Made by a program: the position numbers and the translations under genes | Notes under the pieces: model-generated | Database searches by the model: none | What the model was told of the DNA's origin: nothing | Seen by the model: only the letters and a program-made list of their open reading frames with translations | NCBI GenBank assembly: GCA_003164815.1 | Contig: PLUF01000094.1 | Location: forward strand, 62,001 to 126,000 | Origin: Candidatus Gagatemarchaeum stordalenia | GTDB lineage: Archaea > Thermoproteota > Nitrososphaeria > Nitrososphaerales > Gagatemarchaeaceae | Length of the DNA: 64,000 bases | Reading direction: 5' to 3' | Shown: piece after piece, positions 44,758 to 52,889 of the stretch | Numbering within the stretch: position 1 is the stretch's first letter | Layout of the letters: each line of letters opens with the position of its first letter

Positions 44758-45402
44758 CTAGGATGTCTCTGCGGAACCTTCCACAGAGGGGAGTCCGGAG
44801 GGGATCTCCGGGAACTTCTCCTTCATTCTCTGCTCTGCCACTGCTGCAGCCTCTGCAAGGACCTTCTCTGCGTCCTCATTGGCAGCCTCGAAGTTCAGGT
44901 TGTATCCGCCCACAGTGCCGGCATCCACCAGGATGCTGCTGAGTAGGCCTGATATCTCCCCGATCTCTCCTTCGGCCTCCGGGAGTACGCTGACGAGTCC
45001 CTGCCGCACGCTGCGGATCACGGACATTGCAGGAGTGAGGGTGACGACTATGTCGCCGAGTTCTGTGATGGTGTTGAGGCGGAGCGTTATCTGTTCGAGA
45101 GCCAGTTTGGCCTGTGTGACCATCCTGTTCATCTTCCTTACCTCCGCGAGCTCATTCGCGTAGACTGAAGCATGCTGTGAGTCATGCTTCTGGATGGATG
45201 AAACGACCTTGTTGAAGATCGAAGCGTCCCTCTCTCTCAGTTTCGCTGTGGTCGCGTCGAGCTTTGCGACCTGCACCTGGATTTGGCGTATTGCTAGGTC
45301 CAACCTTGGCTTCAGAGGACCTGGATTCTTGACGGACTCACGCATTCTCGTCGTGAATCCGGTGTTGTTTGACTTCTCCCACTTGCTGCTGAAAGTGCTC
45401 AT
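44758..45402 (-). CDS. CdvB-like ESCRT-III protein without winged helix
   Basis: The 214-residue protein (MSTFSSKWEKSNNTGF at the start) has the Snf7-like helical core with the same signature as CdvB: VYANELAEVRKMNRMVTQAKLALEQITLRLNTI, against VYANEHAEVRKTIRIVEASELAL in the neighbour. The CdvA-binding winged helix is lacking, as in the CdvB1/B2 paralogues that constrict the ring. The ATG at 45402 is 25 nt from a TATA (ggataaatc, 45427-45435), so it has its own promoter. Related in role to cdvBC, but the exact subtype is not resolved. Confidence 0.87.
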   Translation of the reverse strand: MSTFSSKWEKSNNTGFTTRMRESVKNPGPLKPRLDLAIRQIQVQVAKLDATTAKLRERDASIFNKVVSSIQKHDSQHASVYANELAEVRKMNRMVTQAKLALEQITLRLNTITELGDIVVTLTPAMSVIRSVRQGLVSVLPEAEGEIGEISGLLSSILVDAGTVGGYNLNFEAANEDAEKVLAEAAAVAEQRMKEKFPEIPSGLPSVEGSAETS

Positions 45403-45426
45403 GTTGCCTCGGGTTGGTTGAGGCGA

Positions 45427-45435
45427 GGATAAATC
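45427..45435 (-). promoter_or_regulatory. TATA box of the second CdvB gene
   Basis: gatttatcc on the minus strand, 25 nt upstream of the ATG at 45402. Confidence 0.5.
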
Positions 45436-45641
45436 GGCGGCGTGACCTGAGCCAATGTCTCCGCGGTGACAGGGTGCTCGGTGACACCTCCCAGCCTCCG
45501 CCGTCCCGCCCTGCGACGGGGGGAGGGGACGGGCGGCCGTTCTAGCTATTCTTGACGTCTTTGTTGACTCCCGCTGACAAGACTCCTTATCGAAACCTGT
45601 TACCACGAAGTGAGAGGTCTCGGTGACAATGGTCTTGGAGT

Positions 45642-46853
45642 GTGTCTCGGTTGCTGTCCGCTAACGAAGTCAGTGAAATCTCCTCTGGTCTCCAGGGGTT
45701 CGGCCTGACGGAGTACGAATCGAAGGTCTACGTGGCGTTGCTCTCGGGCGGTCCCAGCACGGTCAACCAGCTCCAGTACGTCTCGATGGTCCCGAGGACC
45801 AAGGTCTACCAGGTAGCCCTCCAGCTCGTCAAGAAACAGGTCGTCAAGGAGCTCGACGGGAAGCCGGTGAGGTTCGAGGCGCTCCCACCCGACGTCTTCC
45901 AGGGAGTCCTGGTCGACCGGGAGAGGAACGTTAGGTCCCTGAAGAGGGCGATGGGCTCGCTCAAGAAGCTCAGGGAGAAGAACATCATGCCCCAGGACTC
46001 GGTCGAGGAGAGGTACCTCTCGCTCGGGTCCCAGAGCACCCTGATGAAGCTCAAGGAGGCGATCCTGAAGGCCCAGGGCAGCATAAGGTGCGCCGTCGAC
46101 AGCTGGGGCCTCCACCTGATCCAGGAGTGCTCGGAGGAGATCGAGACGGTCTGCAGGCAGGACGTCGAGGTGAGGGTAGTCGCCTCGGTCCCGGCCGTCC
46201 TTCCCACGTTCCCGTTCGCCTCATCCAAGCTGAAGATCAGGTACGGCAAGCACATGTCGGGGAGGAGCGCGTTCATGATCGACAACGGCGAGGTTCTGCT
46301 CATCAACAGCCAGACCGGTCGGGGGTTCCAGTTCATGCTCCCGGAGCTGAGGGGCGCGTTCAGCGAGGACCTCTTCGAGGAGTTCTGGAAGGCCTCCACC
46401 GGGTCCAAGACGCTCGCTTCGATCTCCAACGCCGACAACCTCCCGTTCCTCATAGACGGACAGGGCATAAGCCGGATATTCGTCGAGGCGGTCACGAGGG
46501 TGGTGAGGGACGAGTCGCAGATGGAGAGCATCGGCCACGAGTTCCTCGACATCCTGGAGGAGAGGGGTGCGCCCAAACTGAGGAACGAGAGCTTCGAGAA
46601 CGCGGTCAAGTTGGTGCTTGCCCTGATGCAGGAGGAGCTCGGAGAGGAGTCCACGGCCGAGTACGACTCGCTGACCAGGATATTCAGGCTCGAACTGCCC
46701 AGCTACCAGGAGGGGACGCCGGCCTCCGCATGGTACTACGCGCTCTCGGGGCTGCTCAAGGACTCTGGGATAAGGAACGAGCTGCTTCACGATGCCCCGT
46801 TCCCCGAGGCCAGAAACCGGATAATACAGCGCAGGTTCGCGGCCACGAACTAG
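45642..46853 (+). CDS. TrmB-like transcription regulator
   Basis: The 403-residue protein has an N-terminal winged helix-turn-helix of the TrmB family (residues about 18-75: GLTEYESKVYVALLSGG, then MVPRTKVYQVALQLVKKQVV), a coiled linker, and a larger effector domain with a phospholipase-D-like fold (MKLKEAILKAQGSIRCAVDSWG; GKHMSGRSAFMIDNGEVLLIN). TrmB proteins usually sense sugars and are abundant in Thaumarchaeota. The GTG start at 45642 matches the first helix. It lies opposite the second CdvB gene and ends in a shared CTAG with the next gene. Confidence 0.85.
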   Translation: MSRLLSANEVSEISSGLQGFGLTEYESKVYVALLSGGPSTVNQLQYVSMVPRTKVYQVALQLVKKQVVKELDGKPVRFEALPPDVFQGVLVDRERNVRSLKRAMGSLKKLREKNIMPQDSVEERYLSLGSQSTLMKLKEAILKAQGSIRCAVDSWGLHLIQECSEEIETVCRQDVEVRVVASVPAVLPTFPFASSKLKIRYGKHMSGRSAFMIDNGEVLLINSQTGRGFQFMLPELRGAFSEDLFEEFWKASTGSKTLASISNADNLPFLIDGQGISRIFVEAVTRVVRDESQMESIGHEFLDILEERGAPKLRNESFENAVKLVLALMQEELGEESTAEYDSLTRIFRLELPSYQEGTPASAWYYALSGLLKDSGIRNELLHDAPFPEARNRIIQRRFAATN

Positions 46854-47050
46854 TCCACGGCGCTCCAGACCAGCACCGCGATAAGCATCAGGAAGCCGCC
46901 GGCAATCCCGGCGAGGATCGCGCCGGCTATGTCCTGGTTCAGGCCGATGCTTGAAACCAGGTTCGAGACCGATGCGCGGAGGAGCCATGCCAGGAACCCC
47001 AGCACGAATCCGAAGAGCGAGAACCCCATCAGGGTCGTCTTCCTTCCCAT
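46850..47050 (-). CDS. Small two-helix membrane protein
   Basis: This 66-residue protein has a basic start MGRKTTLMG and two hydrophobic helices (about 9-27 and 42-63), with a loop LLRASVSNLVSSIGLNQ. No family is recognised. The ATG at 47050 is 29 nt from the shared TATA box at 47079-47090. Its stop shares the palindrome CTAG (46850-46853) with the TrmB-like gene. The frame continues 51 codons upstream into the divergent phosphoesterase; that part is discarded because it would lie in front of the promoter. Confidence 0.68.
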   Translation of the reverse strand: MGRKTTLMGFSLFGFVLGFLAWLLRASVSNLVSSIGLNQDIAGAILAGIAGGFLMLIAVLVWSAVD

Positions 47051-47078
47051 ATCCGCCTTTGACGGAAGAACGGTGTTC

Positions 47079-47090
47079 GGTATATAAGGA
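47079..47090. promoter_or_regulatory. Symmetric bidirectional TATA box
   Basis: ggtatataagga contains the self-complementary core tatata. It is 29 nt from the ATG of the minus-strand small membrane protein (47050) and about 28 nt from the plus-strand ATG at 47115, so one TATA can serve both leaderless genes. Confidence 0.6.
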
Positions 47091-47114
47091 ATGTCGGCCC
47101 CCGGACGGGCCGGG

Positions 47115-47813
47115 ATGACCTGGACCGCGGAGCTGGCCTTCGTCTCTGACGTCCATTCGAACCTCGAGGCGCTGGAGGCGGTCCTCGAAGACATCGGGGA
47201 CATGGAGATCTACTGCCTCGGCGATGTGGTGGGATACGGCGCGTCGCCCAACGAGGTGATCGCGCGCCTGAAGGAGAAGGGCGCGAAGTGCGTCCTCGGG
47301 AACCACGACTCCGCCGTCCTCAGCGGGAGGGCGAACGAGTTCAACGCCCGCGCTATGCAGGCCGTTGCCTGGACCGCCAGGAACATCAGCGACGAGGGCA
47401 GGGAGTTCCTGGCCGGGCTCCCCCTGAGCCGCACGATCACGTTCGGAGGCCGGAGGGTCTTCATGACGCACGGGAGCCCCGAGGACAACCTTGGCGAGTA
47501 TGTCTATCCAGCCACCCACTCTGACCTCTTCGGGTACTATCTGCAGAAGCTCGGCGTGCAGGTGATCGCGCTCGGGCACACCCACGTCCCGTTCATCTGG
47601 GCGGACCGGGAGGGGACGGTCTTCAACCCGGGCTCTGTCGGACAGCCACGGACCGGCGACAGACGCGCGTCCTACGCGCTCCTCAAGGTCAACGAGGCGC
47701 AGATCGCGGTCGAGCACCGCGCCGTTGAGTACGACGTCGAGAGGTCGGCGAAGAAGATAGTCGAGGCCGGCCTTCCGGACTCGCTCGCCAGGCGCCTCTT
47801 CACGGGGGACTAG
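47115..47813 (+). CDS. Calcineurin-like metallophosphoesterase
   Basis: The 232-residue protein has all dinuclear metal motifs: Asp12-V-His14 (SDVHSN), GDVVGYG, GNHD, MTHGSP and GHTHVPF. It is of the YfcE/MJ0936-like group of small phosphodiesterases; substrates vary (cyclic nucleotides, RNA ends), so the role is open. An earlier ATG at 47091 falls on the TATA box, so the ATG at 47115 is the start. It is divergent from the small membrane protein. Confidence 0.9.
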   Translation: MTWTAELAFVSDVHSNLEALEAVLEDIGDMEIYCLGDVVGYGASPNEVIARLKEKGAKCVLGNHDSAVLSGRANEFNARAMQAVAWTARNISDEGREFLAGLPLSRTITFGGRRVFMTHGSPEDNLGEYVYPATHSDLFGYYLQKLGVQVIALGHTHVPFIWADREGTVFNPGSVGQPRTGDRRASYALLKVNEAQIAVEHRAVEYDVERSAKKIVEAGLPDSLARRLFTGD

Positions 47814-47815
47814 GC

Positions 47816-50800
47816 TCAGGAGACGTCGATGTAGATCGGCCTGCCGTCGAGCTCGTCCTCCTCCCACTCGCCCTCCTCGCTCTTCTCAGAGAGGATGCGG
47901 ACGCCTTTGACCCGGACCAAGAAGCTTAGCTCGCCGGCGAGAGGTCTCAGCAGGGAGGTCATCTCCTCGTCCAGCCCCGCGACCATGGCCTTCTCCAGTA
48001 TCGCCGTGGGCGAGTATCCCCTGGCTTTCCTGAGGGCCTGGAGCCTCCGGGCTATGTCCCTGAGCAGCCCCTCGGCTATCAGCGCGTCGTCACGGACCTT
48101 CTCGAGGGCTATCATTATCCCGTCCCTGGCGACGGCCTCCCACTCGCCCGTCCCTTGGAAGCTGAAGATCAGCGTCGAGATCGGGACGTCGACCACTCCG
48201 GAGTCTGTCTGGACGTGCAGGGGCTCGCCCGCCTGGAAGGCCAGCCAGGCCTCGTCGCCCTCCAGCCCCCTGAAGCTCTTGAGGACGGCCTGGGTCTTCT
48301 CCTTGAAATGCGCTCCGATCTGCGACCTGTTCGGCGCCAGCGTGACCGAGATGGGAAGGGAGGAGACGCTCCTCGCCACCGTGACCTTCTTCACGTTGCA
48401 GAGCAGCGAGACGAGGTCCTTAGCCTTCTCCATCTGGGGGAGCTTGGACTCGGTCACGAGTACCTGGATCTCCCGGAGGGGCCACCTCCTCTTCAGCTTG
48501 GCCCTCTGCCGAGCCGAGTTGCAAGCGCCCTCGACCTCGAGGGCGAGGTCGACGACCGCCTTGTCCTCCTTCGCAGTCGCCGGCATCGAGACCAACGGGA
48601 AGTCTTGTACGAGCAGCGGGCGCGCCCAGGCCCCGTCGAGGAACGTCTCCTGGTAGAGGTACTCGGTCATGTACGGCGAGACGGGGTGGAGCAGGAGGTC
48701 GAGCGTCTTCAGGGCGAACGCTATCACCGCGTAAATCGCGAGGCGCCGGTCGAGGCTCTCGGGCGAGTCGCTCCACAGCTCGTTCCTGACCATCCGGACG
48801 TAGCCCTGGCTGAGGACCTCGACTATCTCAGTCTCGATCCGCTTGCAGGCGTCGTTGTAGCGCCCTTCCGAGTAGGACGCCTTGATCTCGGCCGAGGCCT
48901 CGTCGACGCTGGCGAGGAGCCACCGGTCCATGAGGGTCAGGACGCCCTTCTGCTGGGCCCAGGCGATGTCGTGCACGGCCGGGTCGAATCCGTCCTGCTC
49001 CCCGTTCTGCTTCAGGTATACGTGGAGGTGGTAGAGCGTGTTCAGGATCTGGTACGGGCGGCCGGCCATCTCCTTCAGGTCGAGGCTCACAGCGTCCACC
49101 GGAGAGCTCTTCCAGGTGATGTAGAAGCGGAGGAGGTCCACGGAGCCCTCCCTGAGCAGCCCGAGCGCGTCGACGACGTTACCAAGGCTCTTGGACATCT
49201 TCCGGCCCTTCTCGTCCAGGACGTGCCCCTGGAAGAGGAAGGCACGGTAGGGGGCTTCCGGCTTCCTCAGGTAGATGACGTTGAGCACCAGCAGCGTGTA
49301 GGCCCATCCCCGGGTCTGGTCGATCCCCTCGGTCAGATGCTCGACGGGGACCAGCTCTCGCCTCTCCTCGTCTGTGAACGACGCGAGGGGGGCCGAGCCG
49401 CTGTTGTGCCAGGTATCGAGGACGAAGGGCTCGCGGTGGGCGTCGCCCCCGCACTTCGGGCACCTCAGGACGATCCTGTCGATCCACGGCCGGTGGAGCT
49501 CGAACCCCTCTCCGTCGGGGAGTGCCACCGCCTGCCGGACGATGCTCTCCCGCGAGAAGGCGGGAACCTTCTCCTTGCAGTCGGCGCAGACCCAGATCGG
49601 GAGCGGGGTACCCCAGACCCTCTCCCTCGAGATGCACCAGGGCGGCGACTGCCGGATGAACTCCAGGAAACGGTTGCGCGGCTGGTCGAAGTAGTACTCG
49701 ACCTTCTCCGCGGCTGCGACCAGGTCGCCCTTTATCCGGTCGATCCAGTAGAAGTACTCCCTCCTCGCGACCCAGACCAGCCTGTGCCCGGACCTCCAGC
49801 AGGTGGGGTACTCGTGCTCGAGCCGGCCGTCGCTGACCAGGTTCCCTTTCTCTCCGAGGAGCTTGGTGACGAGGGCGTCGGAGTCCCTGACGAACATCCC
49901 TGCGAACCTGCCTGCGTCTTCGGTGAAGCAAACCCTGTCGTCGATAGGCACGAAGACGGGCATTTTCCGCCTCGTCGCGACGAAGAAGTCCTCCTCTCCG
50001 TTGGCAGGCGCGAGGTGGACGAGGCCCGTACCGGTGGCCGTGTCGACGAAGTCCTCGGAGACGACGACGTGTATCTTCCCCTCCCTGCTGATCCTCTCCA
50101 GACCGGGAATCTCCGCGAGGAGGGGGTGGGCATAGTGGAGCCCTTCGAGGTCCTTCCCCTTGACCACCTTGACGGTCTCGCCGAACTCGAGCTTGAGCTC
50201 CTTGGCGAGGGCGGCCATCCGTTCGACACCGAGGATCCAGACCTCGCCGCCGACCCTGACGTAGGCGTAGTCGGCTTCCGGCTTCACGCCGACCATCTCG
50301 TCCGTCACCACCGTGAACGGCATCGTCGTCCAGATTACCAGAAAAGCGCCGTCGGAGGTCCTGACCTTGTAGTAGAGGCTCGGGTCCTCCAGCGTCTCGT
50401 AGCCGAGGACCGCCTCTGCGTGGCTGAGCGAGGTCTGGCAGCTGGGACAGTAGGGGACCACTTTGAACCCCTCGCCCAGAATCCCGTCCTTCCAGGCGCT
50501 CTCCAGGAACATCCATTCCCTCTCGATGTACGAGTCGCGGTAGGTCATGTACGCGTTGTCGTGGTCGAGGAGGAGCCCCAGGAGGTCGTCCGCCTCCACC
50601 CAGGCGGCCAGGTACTTCGTGACCAGCCTCTTGCACGCCTCGACCATCTTCTCCTCGCCGATCTGCTTGAGGTCCTCCCACTTGTTCCCCGAGAGGCCGA
50701 GCTCCTTCTCCGCCTGAAGCTCGACCGGGAGCCCCTGGCAGTCCCACCCAGCCCTGAAGACCACGTTCTTCTTGGAGAGGGTGCTGAACCGATACCACAG

Positions 50801-51034
50801 GTCCTTCATTATCCTCCCGCGAATATGGCCTATGTGTGGGACCCCGTTGAGAGTGGGCGGGCCCTCGACATAGCCGACGACTGGGTTCCTCCCCAGGGCC
50901 TCCCGGACTGCGTTCTGAAGGTCCACCTCCGAGTTGAACCGCCGGACCCTAGGCTCCAGCACCTTCCAGTCGTAGTTAGAGGGGAGCGTCGGACTGTTCT
51001 GCTCTGAATCATTATCGCTGGATTTTATAACCAC
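47816..51034 (-). CDS. ileS: Isoleucyl-tRNA synthetase
   Basis: This class Ia synthetase of 1072 residues has PHIGHIRGR (HIGH motif near residue 66), an editing domain, the zinc-type inserts WVCADCKEK and LRCPKCGG, and GRKMSKSLGN (KMSKS near residue 610), then the anticodon-binding region. It is eukaryote/archaea-like. The GTG start at 51034 abuts the gtrA-like stop; a TATA (ttataaaa, 51022-51030) lies inside the N-terminus, so an internal GTG at 50962 (MLEPRVRRF) is a possible alternative start. The usual WFDSG motif reads WHNSG here. Confidence 0.96.
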   Translation of the reverse strand: MVIKSSDNDSEQNSPTLPSNYDWKVLEPRVRRFNSEVDLQNAVREALGRNPVVGYVEGPPTLNGVPHIGHIRGRIMKDLWYRFSTLSKKNVVFRAGWDCQGLPVELQAEKELGLSGNKWEDLKQIGEEKMVEACKRLVTKYLAAWVEADDLLGLLLDHDNAYMTYRDSYIEREWMFLESAWKDGILGEGFKVVPYCPSCQTSLSHAEAVLGYETLEDPSLYYKVRTSDGAFLVIWTTMPFTVVTDEMVGVKPEADYAYVRVGGEVWILGVERMAALAKELKLEFGETVKVVKGKDLEGLHYAHPLLAEIPGLERISREGKIHVVVSEDFVDTATGTGLVHLAPANGEEDFFVATRRKMPVFVPIDDRVCFTEDAGRFAGMFVRDSDALVTKLLGEKGNLVSDGRLEHEYPTCWRSGHRLVWVARREYFYWIDRIKGDLVAAAEKVEYYFDQPRNRFLEFIRQSPPWCISRERVWGTPLPIWVCADCKEKVPAFSRESIVRQAVALPDGEGFELHRPWIDRIVLRCPKCGGDAHREPFVLDTWHNSGSAPLASFTDEERRELVPVEHLTEGIDQTRGWAYTLLVLNVIYLRKPEAPYRAFLFQGHVLDEKGRKMSKSLGNVVDALGLLREGSVDLLRFYITWKSSPVDAVSLDLKEMAGRPYQILNTLYHLHVYLKQNGEQDGFDPAVHDIAWAQQKGVLTLMDRWLLASVDEASAEIKASYSEGRYNDACKRIETEIVEVLSQGYVRMVRNELWSDSPESLDRRLAIYAVIAFALKTLDLLLHPVSPYMTEYLYQETFLDGAWARPLLVQDFPLVSMPATAKEDKAVVDLALEVEGACNSARQRAKLKRRWPLREIQVLVTESKLPQMEKAKDLVSLLCNVKKVTVARSVSSLPISVTLAPNRSQIGAHFKEKTQAVLKSFRGLEGDEAWLAFQAGEPLHVQTDSGVVDVPISTLIFSFQGTGEWEAVARDGIMIALEKVRDDALIAEGLLRDIARRLQALRKARGYSPTAILEKAMVAGLDEEMTSLLRPLAGELSFLVRVKGVRILSEKSEEGEWEEDELDGRPIYIDVS

Positions 51035-51337
51035 TCAAGGCCCGCACCGTCCACCCGACCTCGATTTTAAAAAGCTTAGTCGGCTCGCCGCGTCCCAGAC
51101 CGTGCGGGCCCAGGAGATGTTCTCCCGCGTCCCGCTCTCGATCTTGATGTTCCCCACCAGTATGTTCCCGACGTAGTTGAACCCGAAGACCAGGATGATG
51201 GCGATGAGCTCGGAGTAGAGGTAGTAGAGGTGGGCGTACTCCGTCAGTCCGAAGAGTATCCCCAGGTTCAGGACGGTCCCGATGCCGCCGATGAACCCAA
51301 ACTTGATTCCCTTGGTGACGAACTGCCTGAGGTCCAT
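51035..51337 (-). CDS. Truncated GtrA-like membrane protein
   Basis: The 100-residue product starts like GtrA proteins (LRQFVTKGIKFGFIGGIGT, then FNYVGNILVGN matching NFxxN) and has two helices; the family normally has about 130 residues and four helices. The C-terminal part (SWARTVWDAASRLSFLKSRSGG) is hydrophilic and not GtrA-like. GtrA proteins are linked to cell-surface polysaccharide synthesis or flipping. The stop abuts ileS. It may be decayed or shortened; a sequencing frameshift is possible. Confidence 0.65.
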   Translation of the reverse strand: MDLRQFVTKGIKFGFIGGIGTVLNLGILFGLTEYAHLYYLYSELIAIILVFGFNYVGNILVGNIKIESGTRENISWARTVWDAASRLSFLKSRSGGRCGP

Positions 51338-51380
51338 CTTGGGCTTCGCTTGCGTGACGGTGTGCCGCGCCGCACCGAGC

Positions 51381-51390
51381 CTTATTTAAC
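51381..51390. promoter_or_regulatory. Shared TATA region for the divergent genes at 51337 and 51423
   Basis: cttatttaac is 33 nt upstream of the plus-strand ATG and 44 nt from the minus-strand ATG; it reads gttaaataag on the other strand, so it can work both ways. Confidence 0.4.
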
Positions 51391-51422
51391 AAGGGTGAAC
51401 GGGCCGTACGCTGGAAGCGGAG

Positions 51423-51827
51423 ATGCCCAAAATCAGCTACGAGCCCACCGAGGAGATAGTCCTGCACCAGGTCCTGGAGTACGACAACAAGGCCTTCTTC
51501 GAGGAGGTCATGCGGCAGAACCTCGCCCAGCAGATGTCCGTCATCCCCACCGTGAACTGGATAGACGGGATTGCGTTCTCGGTCTGGAGGTTCCCCGAGA
51601 CCGACGACGTCGTGCGCGACGCCCTGGACGGGAAGCTCCACCTCTTTTCGGTCGCGTTCACGAGGGTGGGCTTTCAGACGCCCTTTCCGATAAACCTGGC
51701 AAACCAGGAAATCAAGGTCCCGCTCAAGAACGCGAGCAACAACGCGAACTTCGTCGCGATCGTCGCATTCCTGAAGAACTTCAAGCCGGAGAACTCGGAC
51801 GTCGCTGTCTCCGCGGTCCAGGAATAG
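51423..51827 (+). CDS. Conserved-looking soluble protein, unknown
   Basis: The 134-residue protein has no membrane helix or recognised motif. It alternates helices and strands: EIVLHQVLEYDNKAFFEEVMRQN, IDGIAFSVWRFP, LHLFSVAFTRVGF, and a C-terminal FVAIVAFLKNF. Codon use and ATG spacing from the TATA at 51381-51390 are gene-like. I do not recognise the family. It converges with the exonuclease gene 11 nt away. Confidence 0.6.
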   Translation: MPKISYEPTEEIVLHQVLEYDNKAFFEEVMRQNLAQQMSVIPTVNWIDGIAFSVWRFPETDDVVRDALDGKLHLFSVAFTRVGFQTPFPINLANQEIKVPLKNASNNANFVAIVAFLKNFKPENSDVAVSAVQE

Positions 51828-51838
51828 CAGTCCGTCCG

Positions 51839-52831
51839 CTAGTAGTCCGACAGGAAAGCCTGATAGCCGCTGAGCGGCTTGGCGTCGAACCCGAGCTTCC
51901 TGAGATCCTGCGCGAATTCCGCCGTGAACCCGTGCGTCGTGTAGACCTGCTCCGGCGAGACCTCCTTCACAAGTCCGAGGAGCTCGTTGTAGTCGCAGTG
52001 GTCGCTGACCGCGAAGGCGTAGTCGGCCCCGATGGAGTAGGCGTAGCCCGGGTCCGCGGCCCACCCGCTGAACGCCACGAGCGCGGCGTCGTGCTCCTTC
52101 TTCAGCCGCTGCGCGACCTTGCTACGCGAGCTCATCATCGGCGCGACCATGACCCACGGCCCCGGGGAGAGGCCCTCGAGGTCGGCGCCGACGACCTTCC
52201 CCATCCGGAGGCTCACCCCGCACTGTCCGTAGACATCGTTGATCTCGGCCACCTTCTCGTGGACGTAGAATGGGCTCCAGGACGCGAACAGGTGCGAGAG
52301 AATCTGCGACTTGCCCAGCGCGTAACCCATCAGCACGACAGGCCGTCCCTTGTCGAAGAGCATCCCGATCGTCGAGTTCACGTCCTTCACTATCTGGGAG
52401 ACAGGGGGAAAGACGTAGTTGCTCCTGCCGAAGGTCGATTCGGTTATGAGCACCCTGGCTTTCTTCGTCCTGCACCTGCCGAGGAAGGCCCGGTCCCTGC
52501 CGGCCGCGTCCCCGGTGTAGAGCACTTCGTCGCCGATGCAGATGGCGCGAGCCCCGAGGATGTGCCCCGAGTCAAGGAGATTGACGTCATCGGCCGTCTC
52601 CGTGGTCTTTCCGAGGTCGAACCCCCTCGCCTTCGCCAGGAGCCGGGTCTCCTTCGACGCGAGGACCTTGCTCCCCGGGTCTGGGGTCTGCACGTGATCG
52701 AGGTGCGCGTGGGACACGAAGGTGTAGTCGGCCTTGGCCTGCCCCTTCGGGTCGAGGGCGTAGGAAGCGGCCGCGTACTCGACGGTTATGCCGTTGCGCA
52801 GGGAGATCTTCGCACGACCCAAGGAGGCCAC
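51839..52831 (-). CDS. Metallo-beta-lactamase exonuclease (Cft2/YSH1-like)
   Basis: The 330-residue protein has the metallo-beta-lactamase zinc ligands (HAHLDH near residue 41, LLDSGHILGA with His, and a distal FAVSDHCDYNEL plus YTTHGF) of the Cft2/YSH1 family of RNA/DNA exonucleases. It has no added KH or beta-CASP extension of large archaeal CPSF proteins, and resembles DNA-ligase-linked exonuclease variants. GTG start at 52831 with TATA-like cataaac 26-30 nt upstream. No DNA ligase is nearby. Confidence 0.85.
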   Translation of the reverse strand: MASLGRAKISLRNGITVEYAAASYALDPKGQAKADYTFVSHAHLDHVQTPDPGSKVLASKETRLLAKARGFDLGKTTETADDVNLLDSGHILGARAICIGDEVLYTGDAAGRDRAFLGRCRTKKARVLITESTFGRSNYVFPPVSQIVKDVNSTIGMLFDKGRPVVLMGYALGKSQILSHLFASWSPFYVHEKVAEINDVYGQCGVSLRMGKVVGADLEGLSPGPWVMVAPMMSSRSKVAQRLKKEHDAALVAFSGWAADPGYAYSIGADYAFAVSDHCDYNELLGLVKEVSPEQVYTTHGFTAEFAQDLRKLGFDAKPLSGYQAFLSDY

Positions 52832-52889
52832 TTGTGCGGTGCGACGGCCGAGGCGGGTTTATGATGTTATCCCCGCTGCGCGAGGCGCG

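Noticed and set aside
45403-45606. 68-residue N-terminal extension of the second CdvB gene
   Set aside because: Cys/Pro/Arg-rich and upstream of the TATA box; the ATG at 45402 is correct.
46221-47867. 548-codon open frame on the minus strand spanning TrmB, the small membrane protein and the phosphoesterase
   Set aside because: It crosses three supported genes and the bidirectional promoter and has no motif.
48155-51007. 950-codon open frame on the plus strand opposite ileS
   Set aside because: It is a shadow of ileS caused by high third-position GC: its composition is Arg/Glu/Asp/Leu/Pro/Val-rich without domains, while the minus strand has all IleRS motifs.
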